A program made the translations under genes and the position numbers. The notes under the pieces were generated by a model that did not search any database, was not told where the DNA came from, and saw only the letters and a list, made by a program, of their open reading frames with translations. From Actinospineispora acaciae DSM 45401 (GTDB lineage: Bacteria > Actinomycetota > Actinomycetes > Mycobacteriales > Pseudonocardiaceae), in contig NZ_JIAI01000016.1 of NCBI RefSeq assembly GCF_000620785.1, forward strand, positions 1-64,000: DNA of 64,000 nucleotides. The letters are read 5' to 3'. Positions within the stretch are counted from its first letter, which is position 1; each line of letters begins with the position of its first letter. Below, piece after piece: positions 25,091 to 33,148 of this stretch.

Positions 25091-25106
25091 TGGAAACCTC
25101 TTTCCA
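25091..25106. promoter_or_regulatory. Probable IclR-family operator (site 2) of the orotate-type operon
   Basis: TGGAAA-CCTC-TTTCCA is a perfect 6-bp inverted repeat with a 4-bp spacer immediately upstream of the PyrDB-like start. The same arms and spacer length occur at 26644-26659 between the dihydroorotase-type gene and the iclR-type gene. Two occurrences, only at the two promoters of one metabolic cluster, strongly suggest one regulator. Confidence 0.8.
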
Positions 25107-25157
25107 CTCCAGCGAAGTGACGAGAGTGCACCGTGTCCCGCGTCACTGTCAAGAGCC

Positions 25158-25203
25158 CCCGTGAGTGGTTAGGGCCGCTATGACGGCCCTAACCACTCAC
25201 GGG
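25158..25203. repeat. 46-bp palindromic repeat, copy 2 (candidate terminator)
   Basis: Arms CCCGTGAGTGGTTAGGGCCG and CGGCCCTAACCACTCACGGG pair perfectly over 20 bp with loop CTATGA. It lies at the 3' end of the dihydroorotase-type gene, whose TGA stop (25199-25197) is part of the right arm, and 52 bp upstream of the next operon's operator. Position fits a transcription terminator separating the two units. No T-tract follows. Confidence 0.85.
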
Positions 25204-26603
25204 TTGCGGTCAGCGGTGTGCGCGGCCGCGACGAAGCGGCCGCGGCGGGTGCCCACGGGCTCGCGGTCGCGGACGGCGACCTCGCCGCGCAGGATGGTGG
25301 CCACCGGCGCGCCGCGCAGCTCGAACCCGTGCCACGGGCTCACCGGCTGCTTGGCGATCAGCTCCTCGTTGCGGACCGTGCGCCGCGCCTCCGGGTCGAT
25401 GACCACCAGGTCGGCGTCGCTGCCGGGGCGGATGACGCCCTTGCGTGGGTAGAGGCCGTAGAGCTTGGCGGTCTCGGTCGCGGTCACCTCGGCGAGCCGG
25501 GTCGCGGTGGTCTTGCCCCTCAGCAGCGCGTCCACCAGCACCGGGCCGAAGGTCTCACAGCCCACCGCGCCGGCGGGCTGGGTCTCGAAGCCGCGCGCCT
25601 TCTCCTCCACGGTGTGCGGCGCGTGGTCCGAGCCGGCGGACACGATCAGCCCCTCGTTCAGCCCGGACCACAGGGCGTCCTGGTCTGCCTGCGCACGCAC
25701 CGGCGGGTACACCTTCATCACCGGCCCGACCCGGCCGTAGTCCTGGTCGGTCAGGGTCAGGTACTGCGGGCAGGTCTCCGCGCTGACCGCGACCCCGCGC
25801 CGGCGAGCCCACCGCACCACGTCCAACCCGGCGGAAGAGGCCAGGTGCACGACGTGGAACCGGCAGCCGGTGGCCTTCGCGAACTCGGTGGCGATCGCGA
25901 TCGTGGTGGCCTCGGCGGCGGCCGGGCGGGCGTCGAGCAGGTCCTGGTAGCTCTCGATCGGGTGGCCCAGCCGCTCCTGGCTGGTGGCCAGCACGTCCTT
26001 GTCCTCGCAGTGCGCGGCGAGCAGCCCGCCGTGCCGCGCGACCTCGGCGAACAGGTTCAGCACCTGGCCGTTCGGGGGCGGCATCAGGACGTTCTCGGGC
26101 GGTTCGTCGCCGAGGTTGTAGACCAGCGCGCGGGTCTCCCGGTGCAGCGCGTACCCCCAGAACAGCTTGACCGCGACCGCGCCGGCGGCGAACAGCGGGC
26201 CGATCTGGTCCAGGTTCGCATCCCCCAGCGCCAGCCCCCACAGGCCGAAGTCCGTCCACGCCGACCGCTCGTGCTGTTCCCGGCGCTGCGAGAACACCTC
26301 GACCGAGTCGACCGGCGGCACCGCGTTCGGCATCTCCAGCACGGTGGTCGTCCCGCCGGTCAGCGCGCCCCTGGTGGAATGCTCGAAGTCCTCCTTGTGA
26401 CTCAGGCCCGGGTCGCGGGAGTGCACGTGCGGGTCGATGAACCCCGGGAAGACCAGCTTGCCGGACGCGTCGTAGCGCTCGTCGGCGTCGACCTTGGTCC
26501 CAGCGTCCAGCACGCCGCGGATGACCCCGTCCTCGCAGAGCAGGTCGCCGTGCAGCATGCCGGCCGGCGTGACCAGCTGGCCGTTCGTGACGTGCAGCCT
26601 CAT
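25197..26603 (-). CDS. Dihydroorotase-type cyclic amidohydrolase
   Basis: A 468-residue metal-dependent amidohydrolase. D57-P-H59-V-H61-S-R63 supplies the first metal histidines plus the Arg that in dihydroorotase binds the substrate carboxylate (hydantoinases and allantoinase lack it). Further residues: MPN (N93), carbamylated-lysine candidate K146 (VKLFWG), H198, H253 and GSDHAPHTVEEK (324-335), which fits the second dihydroorotase signature. Expected reaction: dihydroorotate to N-carbamoyl-L-aspartate. Hydantoinase or allantoinase remain alternatives. Divergent from the iclR-type gene; the stop codon lies within a palindromic repeat. Confidence 0.85.
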   Translation of the reverse strand: MRLHVTNGQLVTPAGMLHGDLLCEDGVIRGVLDAGTKVDADERYDASGKLVFPGFIDPHVHSRDPGLSHKEDFEHSTRGALTGGTTTVLEMPNAVPPVDSVEVFSQRREQHERSAWTDFGLWGLALGDANLDQIGPLFAAGAVAVKLFWGYALHRETRALVYNLGDEPPENVLMPPPNGQVLNLFAEVARHGGLLAAHCEDKDVLATSQERLGHPIESYQDLLDARPAAAEATTIAIATEFAKATGCRFHVVHLASSAGLDVVRWARRRGVAVSAETCPQYLTLTDQDYGRVGPVMKVYPPVRAQADQDALWSGLNEGLIVSAGSDHAPHTVEEKARGFETQPAGAVGCETFGPVLVDALLRGKTTATRLAEVTATETAKLYGLYPRKGVIRPGSDADLVVIDPEARRTVRNEELIAKQPVSPWHGFELRGAPVATILRGEVAVRDREPVGTRRGRFVAAAHTADRNP

Positions 26604-26643
26604 ACGGTTCCTCCTCGAACCCGGGACGCGTCGGACGCTAGGA

Positions 26644-26659
26644 TGGAAACAGCTTTCCA
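26644..26659. promoter_or_regulatory. Probable IclR-family operator (site 1)
   Basis: TGGAAA-CAGC-TTTCCA lies in the 91-bp space between the divergent dihydroorotase-type and iclR-type starts. It is identical in arms and spacing to the site at 25091-25106. It could autoregulate the regulator and control the amidohydrolase at once. Confidence 0.8.
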
Positions 26660-26694
26660 CTCTGGTGGCAAGGCGAGCGGAGAGGAGCCGAAGG

Positions 26695-27480
26695 ATGGGC
26701 ACGGCCAAGCCGATCGAGGTGGTGGGCCGCGCCCTGGACGTGCTCAACGCGGTCGCCTCGGCGCGCTCCGGGCGCAGCCTGCAGGAGCTGCACGACCAGC
26801 TGGACATCCCGGTCGGCAGCCTGCACCGCATCCTGGGCACCCTGGACCAGGCCGACTACCTGCGCCGCTCCCCGGTGACCAAGCGCTACTTCGTGGGCCG
26901 CGCCGCCCGCGCGCTGGCCGGCGGCACCGCGACGGCGGGCGCCCGGCTGGTGCAGCCCCCGCCGGCCCTGGTCGAGGCGGCCGCCCGCACCCGCGAGACG
27001 GCGTTCCTGACCGAGCTGGTCGGCGACGTCCCGATCTGCGTGTCCATCGTGGAGGCCGAGCACCCGCTGCGGCTGTTCGTCCGGATCGGCCAGGAGATGC
27101 CGCTGCACGCGGCCGCGTCCAGCCGGGCCATCCTCGCCCACCTGGACGAGGCGGCCGCGCGCACCCTGCTGGCCGGCTCCGTGCCGCTGACCGGCTACAC
27201 CGAGGGCACCCCGCGCGAGGTCGAGGACGTGATGCGGGTGCTCAAGGAGGTACGGGCGCAGGGCTACGCGGTGTGCGACAACGAGCTGGACCCGAACGTC
27301 TGGGCGGTGTCCGCGCCGATCCGCGACGGCGACGACCGGGTCACCTCCAGCGTCACCGTCACCGCGCCCGAGTCACGGGTCGCCGACCCCGCGACCAGGC
27401 AGCTCGCCACCCGCGCGGTGTTGGACGCCGCGCACGCGCTGTCCGCCGAGCTGGGCGCTCCCTCACTTCCCAACGCCTAG
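26695..27480 (+). CDS. IclR-family regulator of the orotate-type cluster
   Basis: A 261-residue protein. N-terminal winged helix (about 5-65: VVGRALDVLNAVASARSGRSLQELHDQLDIPVGSLHRILGTLDQADYLRRS) and C-terminal IclR effector domain (ETAFLTELVGDVPICVSIVEAEHPLRLFVRIGQEMPLHAAASSRAILAHL, GYAVCDNELDPNVWAVSAPIRD). ATG 26695 with GAGAGGAG upstream. It is divergent from the dihydroorotase-type gene and the likely binder of TGGAAA-N4-TTTCCA. The effector is probably a pathway metabolite. Confidence 0.9.
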   Translation: MGTAKPIEVVGRALDVLNAVASARSGRSLQELHDQLDIPVGSLHRILGTLDQADYLRRSPVTKRYFVGRAARALAGGTATAGARLVQPPPALVEAAARTRETAFLTELVGDVPICVSIVEAEHPLRLFVRIGQEMPLHAAASSRAILAHLDEAAARTLLAGSVPLTGYTEGTPREVEDVMRVLKEVRAQGYAVCDNELDPNVWAVSAPIRDGDDRVTSSVTVTAPESRVADPATRQLATRAVLDAAHALSAELGAPSLPNA

Positions 27481-27502
27481 GTCGTATTTGACCTGGCCAG
27501 GA

Positions 27503-27548
27503 CCCGTGAGTGGCTAGGGCCGTCATAGCGACCCTAGCCACTCACGGG
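27503..27548. repeat. 46-bp palindromic repeat, copy 3
   Basis: Arms CCCGTGAGTGGCTAGGG and CCCTAGCCACTCACGGG pair over 17 bp; the centre CCGTCATAGCGA is only partly paired. It begins 23 bp after the iclR-type stop and precedes the next gene in the same direction, consistent with a terminator. Confidence 0.85.
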
Positions 27549-27622
27549 TGTGAGCGACGTCCTCGAACATTCGTCTGTCCCTGGAACGCTGTACTACGCT
27601 GCCCGGGGCACGACGAGGAGGT

Positions 27623-28342
27623 GTGACGCCCATCGCGATCGCGAAGGACCCCGAGCTGCGCAACGTCTGGCTGCGCCCGACCCGCGCCGGCCGCGACGGC
27701 CCGCCGCTGACCAGGGCGCGGATCGCGGCCGAGGCGGTGTCGCTGCTTGACGAGGAGGGCGCCGAGCGGCTGACCATGCGCCGGCTGGCCGAGCGGCTCG
27801 GGGCCGGCACCACCACGCTGTACTGGCACGTCGACACCAAGGACGACGTCATCGACCTGGCCATCGACGAGATGTTCGGCCAGTCCCCACCCCCGGCCAG
27901 CCATACCGACGACTGGCGCGCCGACCTCACCACTGTCCTGACCGGCTGGCGCACCGCGCTGCTGCGCCACCCGTGGGCGCCCGCCATGCTCGCGCACCGA
28001 CCGCTGATCGGCCCGAGCTCGCTGACCTGGATGGAGTTCCTGCAGGCCACGCTGGTCCGCGCCGGCTTCACCGGGCCGAGCCTGTTCGCCGCGACCTGGG
28101 CGCTGTACAACCACGTGCTGGGCTCCACCGCGTCCCAGACCGGCCTGCAGCTGACCGACGCCGAGCGCCGCGCCGGCCAGGAGAACCTCCGCGCGCACCG
28201 CGACAGCTACCCCACCCTGGCCGAACACGGCTTCATGCTCGACGACGACTGGACGGGCGCGTTCGAAACCGGCCTCGGCTACCTCCTGGACGGCCTCGAA
28301 GCCCGGCTCCGAAAACCGCCCGGATCAGGCACTATGGAGTAG
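27623..28342 (+). CDS. TetR/AcrR-family regulator (TetR_C-type)
   Basis: A 239-residue protein: helix-turn-helix about 29-75 (LTRARIAAEAVSLLDEEGAERLTMRRLAERLGAGTTTLYWHVDTKDDVIDLAI), followed by a tetracycline-repressor-like C-terminal domain with RHPWAPAML and a GYLLDGLEARL end. The GTG start at 27623 follows GAGGAG. The Clp-type ATPase starts 25 bp after its stop, so they may be co-transcribed. The target is unknown. Confidence 0.87.
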   Translation: MTPIAIAKDPELRNVWLRPTRAGRDGPPLTRARIAAEAVSLLDEEGAERLTMRRLAERLGAGTTTLYWHVDTKDDVIDLAIDEMFGQSPPPASHTDDWRADLTTVLTGWRTALLRHPWAPAMLAHRPLIGPSSLTWMEFLQATLVRAGFTGPSLFAATWALYNHVLGSTASQTGLQLTDAERRAGQENLRAHRDSYPTLAEHGFMLDDDWTGAFETGLGYLLDGLEARLRKPPGSGTME

Positions 28343-28366
28343 CGGACGCACGCGAGGAGGCCTGGT

Positions 28367-30382
28367 ATGCCTGACAGGCCGTTCGATTCGGGGTTCAACC
28401 CGTTGGAAGAGCTGGTCAAGACCCTCGTCGGGGGCCTGGAGCAGTCGTTCGGGGGCGAACCGCGACCGCCGGGGGCGTCCACCCCCCGGCTGAACAGGCA
28501 CGGCCGCGACCTGACCGAGGCCGCCAGGGCCGGCCGGCTGGACCCGGTGATCGGCCGCGACGCCGAGGTGGACCAGGTGCTGGAGGTGCTGTCCCGGCGG
28601 ACCAAGAACAACCCGGTGCTGGTCGGCGACCCCGGGGTGGGCAAGACGGCGATCGTGGAGGGCATCGCGGCCCGGATCGCCGGCGGGAACGTGCCGGCGG
28701 CGCTGGCCGACCGGCGCATCGTCGCGCTGGACCTGCCGGGCATGGTGGCCGGCACCAAGTACCGGGGCGAGTTCGAGGAGCGGCTCACCGCGGTCATCGA
28801 CGAGGTGGTCGCCGCCGACCGCACGGTGGTGCTGTTCCTCGACGAGCTGCACACGGTGGTCGGGGCCGGCGCGGCGGAGGGCGGCGCGATGGACGCCGGG
28901 AGCATGCTCAAGCCGGCGCTGGCCAGGGGCGGGCTGCAGCTCATCGGCGCCACTACGGTCGAGGAGTACCGCCGCCACATCGAGCGGGACGCGGCCCTGG
29001 AGCGCCGGTTCCAGCCGATCGTGGTCACCGAGTCCAGCGTGGCCGACACCGTGGAGATCCTGCGCGGGCTGCGCGAGCACTACCAGGAGCACCACCGGGT
29101 GCGGATCACCGACGAGGCGACCGAGGCGGCCGCCCGGCTCTCCGACCGCTACCTCACCGACAGGTTCCTGCCGGACAAGGCGATCGACCTGATGGACAGG
29201 GCCAGCGCGCGGGTCAGCCTGCGCGCCCAGGCGCCCGACGACCACACCCGCGAGCTGGCCGAACGGGTGGAGCAGCTGCGCCGGGCCAAGGACGTCGCGG
29301 TGGACGCCGAGGACTACGAGCGCGCCGAGGCGCTCAGCGGCGAGCTGGACCGGGCCATCGTGGCGCTCGACGCCGCCCGGGCCGGGCCCGCGCAACCGCC
29401 CACCGTGGACGCCCCGGACATCGCCGACGTGGTCGCGCGCTCCACCGGCATCCCGGTGGCCCGGCTCACCGAGGTGGACAGGCACCGGCTGCTGAACCTG
29501 GAGGACGTGCTGCGCGAGCGGGTCATCGGCCAGGACGAGGCGGTCGAGGCGGTGGCCGACGCGGTGCGCGCCGGGCGGGCCGGGCTGACGCACCCGGGGC
29601 GGCCGACCGGCTCGTTCCTGTTCCTCGGCCCGACCGGGGTGGGCAAGACCGAGCTGGCGCGCGCGCTGGCCGGGGCGCTGTTCGGCACCCCGGACCGGAT
29701 GATCCGGTTCGACATGAGCGAGTTCCAGGACCGGCACACGGTGTCCCGCCTGGTCGGCGCGCCGCCCGGCTACGTCGGCCACGACGAGCCCGGCCAGCTC
29801 ACCGAGGCGGTCCGGCGCACCCCGTACGCGGTCGTGCTGCTCGACGAGATCGAGAAGGCGCACCCGGACGTCACCGGCATGCTGCTGCAGGTGCTCGACG
29901 CCGGCCGGCTCACCGACGCCAGGGGGCGCTCGGCGAACTTCGCCAACACGGTCGTCATCATGACCAGCAACGTCGGCGCCGAGGCGCTGCTGAGGGCGGA
30001 GTCGGTGGACGACGTGCGGGAGTCGCTGCTGGCCAGCGTGCGCACCCGGTTCCGGCCGGAGTTCCTGAACCGGATCGACGAGGTCGTGCTGTTCCGGGGG
30101 CTGGGCCGCCGCGAGCTGCGGGCGATCACCGAGCTGCTGCTGGGCGAGACCAGGGAGCGGCTGGGCGCCCAGGGCGTCGGGCTGCGCCTGGACACCTCGG
30201 CGGTGGACTGGCTGGTCGACAGGGGCCACCGGCCGGAGTTCGGGGCCCGCCCGCTGCGCCGCGCCATCGGCCGCGAGCTGGACCGCCGGCTGTCCCGGAT
30301 GCTGCTCGGCGGCGAGCTGCGCGCCGGCCAGGAGGTGCGCGCCACCGCCGTCGACGAGCGCCTCGAGCTGGAGGTCAACTGA
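28367..30382 (+). CDS. Short Clp/Hsp100-family AAA+ ATPase lacking the N-domain
   Basis: A 671-residue class I Hsp100 ATPase. D1: Walker A GDPGVGKT (87-94), sensor/pore TKYRGEFEERL, FLDELHTVVG, GATTVEEYRRHIERDAALERRFQ. Short middle region with a UVR-like VDAEDYERAEALSGELDRA, not the long ClpB coiled coil. D2: GPTGVGKT, GAPPGYVGHDE, LLDEIEKAHPDV, TSNVGAEAL, RFRPEFLNRIDE. No Clp_N repeat, and between TSNVG and RPEFLNR I see no [LIV]-G-[FL] tripeptide for ClpP docking. So probably a ClpC relative acting without ClpP. Confidence 0.88.
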   Translation: MPDRPFDSGFNPLEELVKTLVGGLEQSFGGEPRPPGASTPRLNRHGRDLTEAARAGRLDPVIGRDAEVDQVLEVLSRRTKNNPVLVGDPGVGKTAIVEGIAARIAGGNVPAALADRRIVALDLPGMVAGTKYRGEFEERLTAVIDEVVAADRTVVLFLDELHTVVGAGAAEGGAMDAGSMLKPALARGGLQLIGATTVEEYRRHIERDAALERRFQPIVVTESSVADTVEILRGLREHYQEHHRVRITDEATEAAARLSDRYLTDRFLPDKAIDLMDRASARVSLRAQAPDDHTRELAERVEQLRRAKDVAVDAEDYERAEALSGELDRAIVALDAARAGPAQPPTVDAPDIADVVARSTGIPVARLTEVDRHRLLNLEDVLRERVIGQDEAVEAVADAVRAGRAGLTHPGRPTGSFLFLGPTGVGKTELARALAGALFGTPDRMIRFDMSEFQDRHTVSRLVGAPPGYVGHDEPGQLTEAVRRTPYAVVLLDEIEKAHPDVTGMLLQVLDAGRLTDARGRSANFANTVVIMTSNVGAEALLRAESVDDVRESLLASVRTRFRPEFLNRIDEVVLFRGLGRRELRAITELLLGETRERLGAQGVGLRLDTSAVDWLVDRGHRPEFGARPLRRAIGRELDRRLSRMLLGGELRAGQEVRATAVDERLELEVN

Positions 30383-30406
30383 CCTAGCTAGGAAGGGGTG
30401 GGCGCC

Positions 30407-30688
30407 ATGACGTCACCCAGGAAACGCAGCCGCGAGGAGTACGAACGCGGCCTGCCCGACTACCACGACCCGACGGCGGGCGTCGGCGGCGCGGCACCGA
30501 CGCTGAGCCCGCTCACCCTGCGCGCGGTGATCGCCGGGATCATGATCCTGATCACCGGCGGCGCGGGCGGCTGGATGTTCGCCCACGGCTACGCCGGGTT
30601 CGGCATCGCGTTCGTGGTGCTCGGGCTGGTCTCGGTGGGCGACCTGCTCTGGGTGCTGCACCGCAAGCACCGGGGCGAACCCGGCTGA
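30407..30688 (+). CDS. Small membrane protein of unknown function
   Basis: A 93-residue product with a charged N terminus (KRSREEYERGLPDYHDP) and two transmembrane helices (about 41-60 and 65-83), ending RKHRGEPG. Not a family I recognise. ATG 30407 has AAGGGG upstream; GTG 30398 is possible. It starts 25 bp after the Clp-type ATPase stop and is probably its operon partner. Confidence 0.7.
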   Translation: MTSPRKRSREEYERGLPDYHDPTAGVGGAAPTLSPLTLRAVIAGIMILITGGAGGWMFAHGYAGFGIAFVVLGLVSVGDLLWVLHRKHRGEPG

Positions 30689-30790
30689 ACCGATCGAGAG
30701 GCTGAAAGTCGGCTGAGAATGCGGCGGGCGTGACACTTCTGACCCGCCGGCCACGTTGTCCCCGTGAGAACTACCTCCAAGGAGTCGGCC

Positions 30791-31066
30791 ATGAGCCTCA
30801 TCGGAAGCCTGATCGGGATCGTCCTGACCGTGTTCGTGGTCCTGATGATCGTCCGGATGGTGCTGGACTGGACGGGCCTGCTCAGCGGCGGCTCCGGGTG
30901 GATGCTCCGGGCGCGCGCGCTGACCCACGCCGGGACCGAGCCGGTGATCGCTCCGGTGCGGCGGGTGCTGCGGCCGGTGCGGGCCGGCGGCGTGTCGATC
31001 GACCTGGCGTTCACGGTGGTGTTCGTGGCCGCGCTGATCCTGCGCTCGATCGCGTTCAGCTTGTAG
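30791..31066 (+). CDS. YggT-family membrane protein
   Basis: A 91-residue protein with two hydrophobic segments flanking a basic loop (LTHAGTEPVIAPVRRVLRPVRAGGVSIDLAFTVVFVAALILRSI), the YggT pattern PV..P.R.i.p..g..iD.s. Members are linked to cell division and osmotic tolerance near SepF in actinobacteria, but here it stands elsewhere. ATG 30791 follows AAGGAG. Confidence 0.82.
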   Translation: MSLIGSLIGIVLTVFVVLMIVRMVLDWTGLLSGGSGWMLRARALTHAGTEPVIAPVRRVLRPVRAGGVSIDLAFTVVFVAALILRSIAFSL

Positions 31067-31101
31067 CGGCGGGGTACGTCCGGCGGGAGGAGGGACGACC
31101 G

Positions 31102-31767
31102 ATGCCCGACGAGACCATGACGAAACAACGTGACCGGATGGTCCGCCGCCAGCTGGAGCCCCGGGGGATCACCGACCAGCTCGTGCTGGCGGCCATGCGG
31201 GAGACCCCGAGGGAGACGTTCGTCCCCCGCGACCTGCGCAACCGCGCGTACTCCGACGAGGCGCTGCCCATCGGGATGGGCCAGACGATCTCCCAGCCGT
31301 ACATCGTGGCGGCGATCCTGCAGGCGCTCGGGCTGCGCGGGCACGAACGGGTGCTGGAGGTCGGCACCGGATCCGGGTACTCGGCGGCGCTGCTGTCCCG
31401 CCTGGCCGCGCACGTGGTCAGCGTGGAGCGGCTGGAGCCCCTGGTCCGGCGCGCACGGCGGTGCCTGGACACGGCGGGCGCGGACAACGTCGAGGTGATC
31501 CACGGCGACGGCGGCCGGGGCTGGCCGGCGCAGGCGCCGTACGACGCGATCGCCGTGCACGCCCTCGCGCCCGAGCTCCCGCAGGCCCTGGTCGACCAGC
31601 TCGCACCCGGCGGCCGGCTGGTCGTCCCGCTGCGCGGCTACGTGGGCGGCGTGCTGACGCTGTTCACCCGCACCGAGTCCGGCGGCCTGGAGCACCGGGC
31701 GCTGGACGCCGTCGCGTTCGTGCCCCTGATCAGCGGTGCGAGCCCGGCGGACGAGCGAACGCCATAA
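31102..31767 (+). CDS. pcm: Protein-L-isoaspartate O-methyltransferase
   Basis: A 221-residue PCMT. Conserved RMVRRQLEPRGI, PRETFVP, MGQTISQPYIVA, SAM-binding VLEVGTGSGYSAALLS, VERLEPLVRRARRCL and PYDAIAVHALAPELPQALVDQLAPGGRLVVPL. It methylates L-isoaspartyl residues so that they can return to L-aspartyl, a repair role. ATG 31102 after GGAGGAGGG. It follows the YggT gene closely. Confidence 0.9.
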   Translation: MPDETMTKQRDRMVRRQLEPRGITDQLVLAAMRETPRETFVPRDLRNRAYSDEALPIGMGQTISQPYIVAAILQALGLRGHERVLEVGTGSGYSAALLSRLAAHVVSVERLEPLVRRARRCLDTAGADNVEVIHGDGGRGWPAQAPYDAIAVHALAPELPQALVDQLAPGGRLVVPLRGYVGGVLTLFTRTESGGLEHRALDAVAFVPLISGASPADERTP

Positions 31768-31774
31768 TCGTGGG

Positions 31775-32140
31775 ATGGAGTCCACCCGGATCGACCGCTG
31801 GCTGTGGGCGGTACGGCTGACCAAGACCCGCCCGGACGCGGCGGCGGCCTGCCGAGGCGGACACGTGCGGGTCAACGACCAGCCGGCCAAGCCGGCCACC
31901 CCGGTGACGCCCGGCGACCAGGTCCGGGCCCGGATCAACCACACCACCCGGACCGTCGAGGTCGTGCGGGTGATCCAGAAGCGGGTCGGCCCGGCCGCGG
32001 CCGCCGCCTGCTTCATCGACCACACCCCGCCGCCACCGCCGACGCCGGTGCTCCCGGTGGCCCGCCGCGAGCGCGGCGCCGGCCGTCCGACCAAACGCGA
32101 GCGCCGCGTCCTGGACGCGTTCCGCTCCGGCCGGCTCTAA
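31775..32140 (+). CDS. S4-domain RNA-binding protein (Hsp15-like)
   Basis: A 121-residue protein with S4 domain STRIDRWLWAVRLTKTRPDAAAACRGGHVRVNDQPAKPATPVTPGDQVR at the N terminus and a Pro/Arg-rich tail (RRERGAGRPTKRERR). Hsp15-like proteins bind stalled 50S subunits with nascent chains. It begins 7 bp after pcm and abuts the convergent cydB stop with no spacer. Confidence 0.88.
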   Translation: MESTRIDRWLWAVRLTKTRPDAAAACRGGHVRVNDQPAKPATPVTPGDQVRARINHTTRTVEVVRVIQKRVGPAAAAACFIDHTPPPPPTPVLPVARRERGAGRPTKRERRVLDAFRSGRL

Positions 32141-33148
32141 CTAACGGTCACCGCCGGTCGGCGCCCGTTGAAACAGCGTGTACAGGTACACCAGCGACGG
32201 CACCAGCACGACCGCCCCGACCAGCAGCCCCACCAGCACCGCCAGCAGGCTCGTCCGACCGGCCGCCGCCGCGTCGATGGTCAGCGCGGGCGGCAGCACG
32301 TACGGGTACTGGGCCACCGCCCAGCCGGCCAGGATCGCCGCAACCGCCACCGCCGAAACCACCCTGACCAGCGCGAACCGCCGGCGCACCAACAGCCAGA
32401 TGGCCGCGATCCCGGCCAGCACGGACAGCGCGACCACCGGCAGCGCGCGCCCGGTCAGCCCGGCGAACAGCAGCGGGGCGTCGGCGTGCAGCACGGCCAG
32501 CCCGCCCAGCCCGACCGCCCCGGTGACCGCGGCGGTGCCGAGCGCTCGCACCCGGAACTTCTCCGCCAGGTCCGGCTGCGCGTGCCGGCGCGCGTCCGCG
32601 CACAGGTACACCGCCGCCAGGTACCCGCACACCAGCACCGCGAGCACCCCGCCGAGCACCGACGTCGGGTTCACCCAGCTCGTGACCACGTCACCCGCCG
32701 CGATCCCCGGCGGCACCCGCCCGGACGCCACCCCGCCGACCACCGACCCGAGAAAGTACGGCGTGACCAGCGAGGACAACGCGAACGATCCCCCCAGGAA
32801 CCGGCGCAGCCCCAACGTCGTGACGCTCTTACGAAACGCGAACGCCGCGCCCCGAGCGATCATGCCGAACGCGGCCAGCGTCAGCGGCAGGTACAGCGTG
32901 GACGCCACCGAGGCGAATGCCACCGGGAACGCCGTCCACAGCACCACCAGCACGAAGATCAGCCAGACGTGGTTGGCCTCCCAGACCGGGCCGATGGAGT
33001 GCTCGATCAGCGCCCGCTGCCGCCCGCCCCGCCGGGTGCCGCCGGCCAGCAGGTCCCAGATGCCGGCGCCGAAGTCCGCGCCGCCGAACAGCCCGTAGGC
33101 GATCAGCCCGACGAACATCAGGCCCAGCACCGCCTCCGCGAGCGTCAC
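32141..33148 (-). CDS. cydB: Cytochrome bd ubiquinol/menaquinol oxidase subunit II
   Basis: A 335-residue integral membrane protein with about eight helices. N terminus GLMFVGLIAYGLFGGADFGAGIWDLLAG and SIGPVWEANHVWLIFVLVVLWTAFPVAFA are diagnostic CydB motifs. It stabilises the haem b595/d site of CydA. GTG start overlaps the cydA stop (GTGA). No cydDC assembly transporter is in the window. Confidence 0.93.
   Translation of the reverse strand: MTLAEAVLGLMFVGLIAYGLFGGADFGAGIWDLLAGGTRRGGRQRALIEHSIGPVWEANHVWLIFVLVVLWTAFPVAFASVASTLYLPLTLAAFGMIARGAAFAFRKSVTTLGLRRFLGGSFALSSLVTPYFLGSVVGGVASGRVPPGIAAGDVVTSWVNPTSVLGGVLAVLVCGYLAAVYLCADARRHAQPDLAEKFRVRALGTAAVTGAVGLGGLAVLHADAPLLFAGLTGRALPVVALSVLAGIAAIWLLVRRRFALVRVVSAVAVAAILAGWAVAQYPYVLPPALTIDAAAAGRTSLLAVLVGLLVGAVVLVPSLVYLYTLFQRAPTGGDR

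Noticed and set aside
22888..25152. One 754-residue protein joining dehydrogenase region and MFS
   Set aside because: Only the last 418 residues (from ATG 24144) are an MFS protein; the upstream part is the PyrDB-like gene read in the wrong frame.
25197..26603. Hydantoinase/dihydropyrimidinase or allantoinase as the first name for the amidohydrolase
   Set aside because: The HxHxR arrangement, MPN and GSDHAPHxxxxK fit dihydroorotase better, and the neighbouring dehydrogenase is class 1B rather than PreA. Kept as alternatives only.
30689..30790. Possible extra small gene or RNA between the membrane protein and YggT genes
   Set aside because: Only about 100 bp; no convincing start with ribosome-binding site, hairpin or tRNA-like structure beyond the yggT leader.
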